Shown: positions 1 through 5,702 of the stretch, in pieces | Position numbering within the stretch: the stretch's first letter is position 1 | How the letters are laid out: the number at the start of each line of letters is the position of its first letter | Source: Chitinophagia bacterium | GTDB lineage: Bacteria > Bacteroidota > Bacteroidia > Chitinophagales > Chitinophagaceae | Direction of reading: 5' to 3' | Length of the DNA: 5,910 bases | Assembly: GCA_010021705.1 (NCBI GenBank) | Contig: RGMU01000106.1 | Coordinates: forward strand, 1-5,910 | Notes under the pieces: generated by a model | Told to the model about the DNA's origin: nothing | What the model saw: the letters and a program-made list of their open reading frames with translations, nothing else | The model's database searches: none | Translations under genes and position numbers: made by a program

Positions 1-560
1 TGGTTAAAAATCTTAACGACAAAATAGCCTTATACCAAGAGCGCATAACACAGTTGGAAAAGGAGAATGAAGTGTTACAAGGTAAAAACGCAACTCTCAC
101 CCATGAGCGTGATAGCACAAGTGCGCAAAACACAGTGCTAAAAAGAGAAGCATCTGTGCTACACGCCGGCAACATTAGGCTTGAACCCATACACCTAAAG
201 CGCAGCGGCAAAGAGGTGCACACCAGCAAAGCCCGTAAAGTGGACGTGCTACGCATTACGTTTGACATTTTAGAAAATAGAATAGCCGAAAGCGGCAATA
301 AAGCCATATATGTGCGCATTATAGCACCCGGAGGCAGCACGCTTAGCAATGCAGCCAATGCTTCCGGCAACCTTACATCGGCACAGGGCAGTGCTATACC
401 CTACTCCGTAATGAAAGATGTAGCACTTACCAAAGGTACGCCAATTAACAACATTACCCTTGATTGGAAGCAAGACGGCGACTACGAAAAGGGCAACTAC
501 ACCATAGAAATATACAATGAAGGCTATAAAGTGGGCACCGGTAGCGTAAATATGAGGTAG
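1..560 (+). CDS. Coiled-coil plus beta-rich domain protein, 3' part only (hypothetical)
   Basis: The reading frame is open from the left edge (first full codon at 3) to a TAG at 558-560, so 185 codons are visible and the true start lies upstream. The TTG at 54 is in frame but sits inside a heptad helix and is not a credible start. Visible residues ~1-55 form a charged coiled coil (e.g. YQERITQLEKENEVLQ) and ~58-185 a beta-rich globular domain, with recognisable stretches KVDVLRITFDILENRIAESG (80-99) and DWKQDGDYEKGNYTIEIYN (154-172), ending in KVGTGSVNMR. From memory this layout is common among uncharacterised Bacteroidota proteins that carry an N-terminal signal or anchor before the coil; that part is not visible here. 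The domain looks like a surface or periplasmic beta-sandwich, but no function can be assigned. The gene converges with the minus-strand gene ending at 569, leaving 8 bp and no room for a terminator. Confidence 0.85.
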   Translation, partial: VKNLNDKIALYQERITQLEKENEVLQGKNATLTHERDSTSAQNTVLKREASVLHAGNIRLEPIHLKRSGKEVHTSKARKVDVLRITFDILENRIAESGNKAIYVRIIAPGGSTLSNAANASGNLTSAQGSAIPYSVMKDVALTKGTPINNITLDWKQDGDYEKGNYTIEIYNEGYKVGTGSVNMR

Positions 561-568
561 GGGGGAGG

Positions 569-1069
569 TTAGAAGTATTGGTCTTTTAGTTGTTCTAAAG
601 TAGCGGGTACATAGTTTCCGCCTAATGGTGGGTTTATCCTTCTAAATCTGTTGATGGCTTGTTGTATAAAGTGATTATTGAAAATGAAAATGTATTTTTC
701 ATGTATTGGGGCTTGATTAAAATGTAAAGAACTGCCACTGACTTTAGCTTCCATGTTGCGCTTTTCAATGCTATCGGTATTTCTAATCTTTAGTTTAAGC
801 TCGACTAACAAAACTTCAATAGCATTAGTTTCGCTATTCCGTAGCCCAACAGCTATATCCATACTGCTTTGGAGTTCTGTCAACCCTCTTATTGAAAATG
901 TACATTTTTCTAAGTCATCTCCATTAATGGCATGTGTGTCTGCATAAAAAAGAATACAGTCGTCATCAGTACCTCCTTCAGATTTAATAATTTCTGTTAA
1001 TCGTTGTAAATAGCTAACAGCGTTAATATTTTCAGCAACAGTTTTAGTTGTATCGGCACAATATTTCAT
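569..1069 (-). CDS. Putative PD-(D/E)XK-fold nuclease, partner of the upstream ATPase
   Basis: A 166-aa protein starting at ATG (1069-1067) and ending at TAA (571-569). I do not recognise a named family. Its pattern suggests the restriction-endonuclease-like core: E65 in a short stretch before SSMD71, a strand D71-IAVGL, a hydrophobic strand EVLLVE90-L-K92 giving D-x18-E-x-K, a helix around SIEKRNMEAKVSGSS (100-114), a strand KYIFIF (125-130), and a helix FIQQAINRFRRI (134-145). This order matches the alpha-beta-beta-beta-alpha-beta core of that superfamily. There is no HNH motif and no clear TOPRIM motif. It begins 6 bp after the ATPase stop on the same strand, so the two are almost certainly co-transcribed, and translational coupling is possible. 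The inferred role is DNA or RNA cleavage as the effector of a two-gene defence module. The gene is well supported; the nuclease call is moderate, since short D...ExK patterns can occur by chance. There is no signal peptide or membrane segment, so it should be cytoplasmic. Confidence 0.8.
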   Translation of the reverse strand: MKYCADTTKTVAENINAVSYLQRLTEIIKSEGGTDDDCILFYADTHAINGDDLEKCTFSIRGLTELQSSMDIAVGLRNSETNAIEVLLVELKLKIRNTDSIEKRNMEAKVSGSSLHFNQAPIHEKYIFIFNNHFIQQAINRFRRINPPLGGNYVPATLEQLKDQYF

Positions 1070-1075
1070 ACGGCA

Positions 1076-2416
1076 TTAAGAAATGTACCCTTTTAAGCGT
1101 TCAAAAGATAGGTTAAAGGACTCAAAAATAGGCTCAATATTTTGCTCAAGGTGATTAAACTTAAATTTGAATTTACTACCGGGAACAGGTTGCGCTAAGT
1201 AGAAGTTGAGTATTTCCGCAAAATCACTATTTTTTGCTTCACTTATATACCTTATAGCACTGACCATATCGGGATTGTGAGATGCCAACAAAAATTTTGC
1301 TCCCGTAGCTTTATTTAGGTTTACTATCAAATTTGCATATTCCGTTATCCACTGCGGGTGTAAATGCGCTTCGGGTTCGTCAATGATAATAAGTGTTTTG
1401 TCATTGATTTGCCCATTTTTTATTAATAATTGTAAAATGGCAAACGCCTGCAATCCGGTAGCACAATCCTTAATATTAAATACAGAGCCATCTGAACGTT
1501 TGAATAAAAAATCGTCAGAAAACACATCTTTGGTATCATAATCCGCCTCACCCTCCATTATTTGCCCTGAAAGCCACCGGTAAATTTCAGTATTGTTATT
1601 TTTATTTTCTGCTTTTTGTTTCAAAATATCTCTTAGCGTTACCCGATAGTCAAAAGCTACATATTTATGCTCCATATCAAACATAAAAGGAGTATCTATA
1701 TAAATTACATTTTGAATGTTATAAGAAATGCCAATGTGCAGTGCGTCTAAAGAGAAAATTTTATCATTCAGTTCTACAATGTTAATTTCAGTAGGTATAT
1801 CCCCGTTAAAAACTCGTTGAATACTATCGCGTAAAATTGATGCATTTCTAATCGTAAGTGCCTGGGATGCTTCGGTAAAAAGTTCATTTATTTTTTGAAT
1901 TACGCTGTTAAAGTCAACATCCTGCACATCATCATTAGTATTGCTTTTTTGTTTATCATTTCTAAAAATACCTCTTAATACAAATTGTATCCGTTGTTCC
2001 GATAATGCTCCGGTATTTTTTTTATTAATATTTTCAAAATATTCAGCGAAAATTTGATTGGCTAATAGTACCCATTCATTTTTAAAATGATTTATATCCG
2101 ATATTTTTTCCTTCCTAAGAATAGCCTCCTCCCTCTCTAAAATATTTAGCTTACGATTTAACTCGTTCTCATCCTTAGAGGTATTTCTAATAATAAGGTC
2201 TAAAAAGCGAATTATACTTCTTAGATTATCATACAGTTTCGCTTGCACTATTTCTTCATAGTGGATAATATTGTGGTAGGTATAGTAAATTAGTTTAGAC
2301 AAAGTGCTTTTACCACTACCATTAATGCCTGCTACTACAGTAATGCCATTTAGCAGAATATCAGCTTCTTCTACTGCCCAAAAATTTTTAAGCTGTATGC
2401 GTACATTAGCTTCCAC
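1076..2416 (-). CDS. AAA/ABC-type ATPase (AAA_15/AAA_21-like, OLD-related), probable defence ATPase
   Basis: A 446-aa cytoplasmic ATPase. The start is GTG at 2416-2414: the in-frame TAA at 2437-2435 lies only seven codons upstream with no other usable start between, and the domain begins almost at once (VRIQLKNFWAV). Walker A is GINGSGKST (30-38, K36). A charged, partly coiled-coil helical insertion covers roughly 55-215. The strand VIYIDTPFMFDM (237-248) is typical of this family. A degenerate ABC signature is seen in DCATGLQAFAILQLL (317-331). Walker B is TLIIIDEPEAHLHP (341-354; D346, E347), and the switch histidine lies in ASHNPD (378-383, H380). No TOPRIM domain follows, so it is not a full OLD nuclease; only ~60 residues remain after the switch. 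ATPases of this group work with a separate effector in Septu, PARIS and RloAB-type systems. Here the partner is the small protein encoded 6 bp downstream. Likely role: a nucleotide-dependent sensor or motor that controls that effector. The ATPase call is firm; the defence role is inferred. Confidence 0.93.
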   Translation of the reverse strand: MEANVRIQLKNFWAVEEADILLNGITVVAGINGSGKSTLSKLIYYTYHNIIHYEEIVQAKLYDNLRSIIRFLDLIIRNTSKDENELNRKLNILEREEAILRKEKISDINHFKNEWVLLANQIFAEYFENINKKNTGALSEQRIQFVLRGIFRNDKQKSNTNDDVQDVDFNSVIQKINELFTEASQALTIRNASILRDSIQRVFNGDIPTEINIVELNDKIFSLDALHIGISYNIQNVIYIDTPFMFDMEHKYVAFDYRVTLRDILKQKAENKNNNTEIYRWLSGQIMEGEADYDTKDVFSDDFLFKRSDGSVFNIKDCATGLQAFAILQLLIKNGQINDKTLIIIDEPEAHLHPQWITEYANLIVNLNKATGAKFLLASHNPDMVSAIRYISEAKNSDFAEILNFYLAQPVPGSKFKFKFNHLEQNIEPIFESFNLSFERLKGYIS

Positions 2417-2442
2417 GTTTAAGCGTATATTTAGTTACAGGG

Positions 2443-2450
2443 TAAAGGTA
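2443..2450 (-). promoter_or_regulatory. Weak candidate -7 element for the ATPase operon
   Basis: Read on the minus strand the bases are TACCTTTA, one mismatch from the Bacteroidota -7 consensus TAnnTTTG, and lie 26 bp before the GTG start at 2416. I see no convincing -33 TTG/TTTG at the usual spacing, so this rests on position and a partial match only. Confidence 0.25.
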
Positions 2451-2544
2451 TGTAATTAGTATAACTATTGGATGTATTTTTTACGTTACTAAATATTATT
2501 CACTGCTCTTAGTACTTTTACCCAAAATCCACCAACTTTTAGTA

Positions 2545-2552
2545 TATATTTG
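2545..2552 (+). promoter_or_regulatory. Bacteroidota-type -7 promoter element for the ABC transporter ATPase
   Basis: TATATTTG is an exact match to the Bacteroidota sigma-ABfr -7 consensus TAnnTTTG, on the same strand as and 33 bp before the ATG at 2586. Transcription would start a few bases after 2552, giving a leader of roughly 25-30 nt. No clear -33 TTTG is present at the expected distance; only T-rich sequence (2516-2520) lies there. The element also overlaps the TTG codons that would otherwise give a 12-residue N-terminal extension, which argues against that longer start. Confidence 0.5.
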
Positions 2553-2585
2553 TTGCGAATAAGCCACCAATTATTATACATTTTT

Positions 2586-3344
2586 ATGCCGGCTATTATC
2601 AGTGTAAGCAATTTAGTGAAAGAATATAACGGCTTAGTTGCCGTTAAGGGTATTAGCTTTGAAGTGGGGCAGGGCGAAATTTTTGGGCTGTTAGGTCCTA
2701 ATGGTGCGGGTAAAACCACCACTTTAGAAATTATAGAAACCCTGCGCTCCAAAACAAGCGGTACGGTGATTGCGGACGGTATAGACTTAGATAAAAGCCC
2801 GCAAAGCATAAAAAACATTATTGGTGTACAACTGCAAGCAGCAGGCTATTATCCAAACCTTAACCTTAAACAAACGATAGACCTATTTGCGGGCTTATAC
2901 AACAAAAAAATTGACCCTTTAGCCTTATTGGACAAGGTGAATCTTCGTGATAAAGCCAAAAGTAAATTCAAAGAGCTATCGGGAGGGCAAAAGCAACGTT
3001 TTTCTATTGCTACCACGCTGATAAACGAGCCTAAAATCATTTTTTTAGACGAGCCTACCACAGGGCTTGACCCACAAGCCCGCCATAACCTGTGGGAACT
3101 GATACTACAACTGCGAGAGAATGGTGCTACTGTGGTGTTAACTACCCATTATATGGACGAAGCCGAACAACTATGCGACCGTGTAGCTATTATAGACGCA
3201 GGCACTATTATAGCCCTAAGCACACCGGCAGAGCTGATAGACAATCTATTAGCCACCGGATTTACCCGCAAGCAAGCCGTTAAAGCTGCTAATTTAGAAG
3301 ACGTATTCCTGAACATGACCGGCAGAGAATGGCGCGAGGGATAA
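2586..3344 (+). CDS. ABC-2-type exporter ATP-binding protein (CcmA/NatA/DrrA-like)
   Basis: A 252-aa ABC ATPase that would energise an ABC-2 membrane permease, exporting a small molecule, ion, drug or polysaccharide; the substrate cannot be read from the sequence. The ATG at 2586 is chosen because the fold begins right after it (AIISVSNLVKEY); an in-frame TTG at 2550 overlaps the -7 promoter element. Motifs are complete and in order: Walker A GPNGAGKTT (37-45), Q-loop VQLQ (81-84), signature LSGGQ (131-135), Walker B IIFLDEP (151-157, D155/E156), D-loop GLD (160-162), switch H188. The C-terminus LEDVFLNMTGREWREG is typical of exporter ATPases, but only ~25 residues separate TPAELI from LEDVFL, so the usual C-terminal regulatory region is short. 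No permease gene lies on either side (left is the divergent ATPase, right is a secreted protein), so the partner must be encoded elsewhere. No Shine-Dalgarno is visible. Confidence 0.95.
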   Translation: MPAIISVSNLVKEYNGLVAVKGISFEVGQGEIFGLLGPNGAGKTTTLEIIETLRSKTSGTVIADGIDLDKSPQSIKNIIGVQLQAAGYYPNLNLKQTIDLFAGLYNKKIDPLALLDKVNLRDKAKSKFKELSGGQKQRFSIATTLINEPKIIFLDEPTTGLDPQARHNLWELILQLRENGATVVLTTHYMDEAEQLCDRVAIIDAGTIIALSTPAELIDNLLATGFTRKQAVKAANLEDVFLNMTGREWREG

Positions 3345-3367
3345 TCCATTTTATGGCAACAGAAAAC

Positions 3368-3392
3368 ATTAACTTTAATAATTAGAGTTAAT
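3368..3392. repeat. A/T-rich 11-bp inverted repeat (hairpin), possible terminator or operator
   Basis: Arms 3368-3378 (ATTAACTTTAA) and 3382-3392 (TTAGAGTTAAT) pair over 11 bp with one G·T wobble and a 3-base loop. It starts 24 bp after the ABC ATPase stop codon. It could stop transcription of that gene, but it is A/T-rich and lacks a T tract, so an operator-like palindrome upstream of the next gene (start 3489) is equally possible. Confidence 0.4.
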
Positions 3393-3488
3393 AACTTACT
3401 TTGGCACGCTATTTGTTATGTACTCTATGTTGCTTAAAAAAAGTACAAAACAATTTACATATTACTCCAAAATTTAATTTTTTATTCT

Positions 3489-4790
3489 ATGCGTAAGCTC
3501 ATTTTTTTACTTTTCCTTTCCTTATTTTATTACCCTGCCATTCATGCCCAAAATGGTAAGCAAACAACAAAAATGTTAGAAACAGCTAACGTTATATTAA
3601 ACGGCATATACGAAGCCGATGATATTAAGCAATTTGTTAAGCAAAAGCAGGAAATTAGCGAAAAACTTACCAACCTTAATGCTAAAGTAGCACAGGGTAC
3701 AGTTACCGTGCAGCAATACAATGACGTGAAGAGTGCCTACAACGAAATGTCCGGCAACATAGACCGCCTTATTGAGCAACTGAACAAAGATATTGGCTCT
3801 TATAATAGCCTAAAGCAGCTAAGCAATAGCAGCAATACCTTTTCGCTTATCAACCAAGCGTATAAGCAGTATTTTGATAATGCAAACCAAATTTACACCA
3901 ATAAGTTTCTTCCGGCATACGACCGCGCCATGAACGCCCCCCGCGACAAGGCAATAGCCCTTATACCATTGTTGATAGAATTTGCCCCGAAGGTGATTAA
4001 TATCATCAATTCAGCCATAAGCCATAGATTGGACATTAAACAAACCTTATTTGACCTTGCTGCCCAAAAAATACAGTCCGGCATTCGCGAAAAGCTACAA
4101 TTTCCGGAGTGGAGTAGCATCGTTACCAATATGCCCCCAGGAAGTTCTACCGCAGGCAACAATAACACAAATACCAACACCGGCGGTGGCGGATTAGCCG
4201 GAAGGCGCAACGGAATGAATGGTAATACGAATACCAACACCCAATACCGCGTGGTAGATGCGCAGGTGCAGTTTGTTAATAAAGACAATGCTGCCATACC
4301 CTTTACGGTAAACCAAAATACCGGTAATCCGTTCTTTGTGTCTGCCAATAACTATGGCGAAGGCACAAAATATGCCGTAGCCGTTAAAGGATATGCCTAC
4401 GCTGCGGCTGTTGCTTATAGCACATCTAAGCGCAAGTGGGATAAATTGGTGCTGTACAACAACAGCACAGCCGTAGCATTGCTGCAATTACCACAGCCGA
4501 TTGCCGGCAAGCAACAGTACTTTACCATTCGCGGTACGGGCATTCCCAACGAACAATTCTTAATCTTATTGAGCAATCAGCCCATTAATGAGCAACTGTT
4601 AAACCAGCTTTGTATGAGCACCACACAAGGCAGCGGCATTACCAATGATGCCTTTAGGATATTTGGCAGTGATAAAACCGCCAACCCTATGCTATCAAAC
4701 ACCGCAGGTGCGCTGCAAAGCATTAGCATCAACAATGTGGCTATCAACCAGCTTATTATCCCTATGTATTTCCAAATCAACAGACAATAA
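3489..4790 (+). CDS. Secreted two-domain protein: helical N-terminus, Asn/Thr/Gly linker, DUF4384-like C-terminal domain
   Basis: A 433-aa protein with a Sec signal peptide: MRK, a hydrophobic core (LIFLLFLSLFYY), predicted cleavage AHA20|Q21, and no lipobox Cys. Residues ~27-205 are helical and charged (e.g. QKQEISEKLTNLNAKV), including a more hydrophobic helix ALIPLLIEFAPKVINIINSA (157-176). Residues ~222-252 form a low-complexity linker with two NTNTNT blocks around GGGG. Residues ~256-433 form a beta-rich domain paralogous to that of the next gene: FFVS, YGEGTKY (289-295), W317, YFTIRGTG, EQFLILLSNQPI, AFRIF, and an end in YFQINRQ. From memory this domain resembles the DUF4384-like tail of Bacteroidota caspase-family proteins, but no caspase domain is present. 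The N-terminal domain is not recognised. It should act in the periplasm or at the outer surface, is probably co-transcribed with the gene 33 bp downstream, and does not end in a recognisable type IX secretion tail. Confidence 0.9.
   Translation: MRKLIFLLFLSLFYYPAIHAQNGKQTTKMLETANVILNGIYEADDIKQFVKQKQEISEKLTNLNAKVAQGTVTVQQYNDVKSAYNEMSGNIDRLIEQLNKDIGSYNSLKQLSNSSNTFSLINQAYKQYFDNANQIYTNKFLPAYDRAMNAPRDKAIALIPLLIEFAPKVINIINSAISHRLDIKQTLFDLAAQKIQSGIREKLQFPEWSSIVTNMPPGSSTAGNNNTNTNTGGGGLAGRRNGMNGNTNTNTQYRVVDAQVQFVNKDNAAIPFTVNQNTGNPFFVSANNYGEGTKYAVAVKGYAYAAAVAYSTSKRKWDKLVLYNNSTAVALLQLPQPIAGKQQYFTIRGTGIPNEQFLILLSNQPINEQLLNQLCMSTTQGSGITNDAFRIFGSDKTANPMLSNTAGALQSISINNVAINQLIIPMYFQINRQ
4170..4241 (+). repeat. 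Direct repeat pair in the Asn/Thr linker coding sequence
   Basis: AATACCAACACC occurs exactly at 4170-4181 and 4230-4241, with starts 60 bp apart and in the same reading frame. Each copy encodes part of an NTNTNT run on either side of GGGGLAGRR. This is a low-complexity linker and a likely site of length change by slippage or recombination. Confidence 0.7.
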
Positions 4791-4823
4791 TTTTTTTAAC
4801 CAACCAAATAATATTATAATACA

Positions 4824-5612
4824 ATGAAAAAGCATTTTTCCATTTCCCATTTCCGTTTCACCACTTTAGGTGTATTATTAATTGCTCTTTGCTTAATAGC
4901 CAATGTGTCTTATGCACAAAAGACTACTAAGCCCGCCCCTAAAAAAGTGGTAAAAGGCAAATTTAACGACACCAAATGCCGTATTCGCAGTAAAGACCTT
5001 ACCATAGAAGGCGGCGATGACAACCCCACCAACCCCACCATAAATGCCAATATTACCATATACCTTAAAAATGGAGGTACTATGAACTTTAGCGGGGCAA
5101 ATGCGGGCAACACGTCCTACTTTGTAAGCAATGAAAGCTATGGCGAAGGTACAAAATACAACATGACCGTATCGGGCTATGGTAGAGTGGCGGTATTAGC
5201 CTTTAACTATACCAACAACCGTTGGGAGTACCTTACCGAAGGCGCAGGTGGTGTTAACAATGGCACTGCATCTAAAGATGTGGTTATTGAAAGCGAAAGT
5301 GATGGTTCAGTAGAGCTACCTTCCAATGGTGCTGACGGAAAAAGACGCTTTTTTACCTTGAGGGGTGCAGGACACACGTATGAGCAGTTTTTAGTATTGC
5401 TATCTAACGTGCCTTTAGATGCATCAAAGCTAAACATGCTAACCAATAGCACTGCTAACGGCACGGCTATCATTAGCGAAGCAGCACGCATTTTTAATAG
5501 CGTAGCTCCGGATTTTACCTACACGCCGAGCACTATCACCAATGTTAACATTAGTAACGGAGGCAAAGGTGCTGAAATTACACCGCTTTATTTTCAGATT
5601 AATAGGCAATAA
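4824..5612 (+). CDS. Secreted DUF4384-like domain protein, paralogue of the upstream gene
   Basis: A 262-aa protein starting at ATG 4824, followed by an N-terminal extension and a hydrophobic core (TLGVLLIALCLIANVSYA) with predicted signal-peptidase I cleavage SYA31|Q32. C23 lies inside the core but is preceded by L rather than G/A/S, so it is not a good lipobox. A short basic, proline-containing stretch (KTTKPAPKKVVKGK) follows, then residues ~73-262 align with the end of the preceding protein. The first ~60 aligned residues need no gap: FVS, YGEGTKY (106-112), a conserved GY, and W134. After that come RRFFTLRGAG (174-183), EQFLVLLSNVPLD (187-199), ARIF (221-224), and the identical end YFQINRQ. 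A longer loop (around 140-165) distinguishes it. It lacks the helical domain of its neighbour. It lies 33 bp downstream and is followed by a strong terminator, so the two probably form an operon. Function is unknown; a periplasmic ligand- or partner-binding module is a guess. Confidence 0.9.
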   Translation: MKKHFSISHFRFTTLGVLLIALCLIANVSYAQKTTKPAPKKVVKGKFNDTKCRIRSKDLTIEGGDDNPTNPTINANITIYLKNGGTMNFSGANAGNTSYFVSNESYGEGTKYNMTVSGYGRVAVLAFNYTNNRWEYLTEGAGGVNNGTASKDVVIESESDGSVELPSNGADGKRRFFTLRGAGHTYEQFLVLLSNVPLDASKLNMLTNSTANGTAIISEAARIFNSVAPDFTYTPSTITNVNISNGGKGAEITPLYFQINRQ

Positions 5613-5640
5613 TGCCTTGTTGTTAGGCTATACTTTCTTC

Positions 5641-5671
5641 ATGTACCGGTGGCTTGCCGGTACATTTTTTT
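5641..5671 (+). terminator. Rho-independent terminator after the secreted-protein pair
   Basis: A perfect 9-bp stem ATGTACCGG (5641-5649) / CCGGTACAT (5657-5665) with a 7-base loop is followed at once by a run of seven T (5665-5671). It lies 28 bp after the stop at 5612. There is no matching A-rich tract on the left side, so it should work on the plus strand only, ending transcription before the next gene. Confidence 0.9.
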
Positions 5672-5684
5672 GCGTCTATTTTAC

Positions 5685-5692
5685 TACATTTG
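5685..5692 (+). promoter_or_regulatory. Bacteroidota-type -7 element before the DUF445 gene
   Basis: TACATTTG matches the TAnnTTTG consensus exactly and sits between the terminator and the ATG at 5703. The spacing implies a transcription start only a few bases before the ATG, so the mRNA would be nearly leaderless. No well-spaced -33 TTG/TTTG is seen; the expected place overlaps the terminator hairpin. Confidence 0.45.
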
Positions 5693-5702
5693 CGCCATAG
5701 CC

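Noticed and set aside
54..56. TTG as the start of the first gene
   Set aside because: The frame is open back to the window edge and the residues before it continue the same coiled-coil heptad pattern, so the gene begins upstream of the window.
1067..1078. Overlapping TAATG start at the end of the ATPase gene
   Set aside because: The ATG overlapping the stop (1076-1074) is out of frame with the nuclease-like protein; the in-frame ATG is at 1069.
2550..2585. Twelve-residue N-terminal extension of the ABC ATPase from a TTG
   Set aside because: The TTG codons overlap the -7 promoter element, and the extension (LRISHQLLYIF) is not part of the family fold, which starts at the ATG at 2586.
2489..2818. 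Minus-strand open frame of 109 codons over the start of the ABC gene
   Set aside because: It is opposite the Walker A coding region and the promoter of a clear ABC ATPase, and the translation shows no recognisable motif.
3353..3385. Tiny ATG-initiated frame of 10 codons after the ABC gene
   Set aside because: It is too short, ends inside the palindrome, and has no supporting ribosome-binding or conservation signal.
3396..3433. Promoter for the secreted-protein pair
   Set aside because: Only partial -7 matches are seen (TTACTTTG at 3396, TATGTTGC at 3426, with a TTTG at 3400-3403 somewhat far upstream of the latter). A promoter must lie in 3345-3488, but I cannot pick one.
3893..4348. Antisense open frame of 151 codons
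   Set aside because: It lies wholly opposite a convincing secreted-protein gene; its proline- and leucine-rich runs are the complement of the Asn/Thr/Gly linker and have no domain logic.
4750..4790. Type IX secretion C-terminal sorting domain
   Set aside because: Both secreted proteins end in YFQINRQ after a beta-rich domain shared in full; the short lysine-rich ending and motifs expected of a type IX tail are absent.
4890..4896. Lipobox in the 262-aa protein around C23
   Set aside because: The residue before the Cys is Leu, not Gly/Ala/Ser, and a better signal-peptidase I site (SYA|Q) follows.
5614..5628. Small inverted repeat GCCT/AGGC just after the 262-aa gene
   Set aside because: It has only 4 bp of stem and no T tract, and the real terminator lies immediately downstream.
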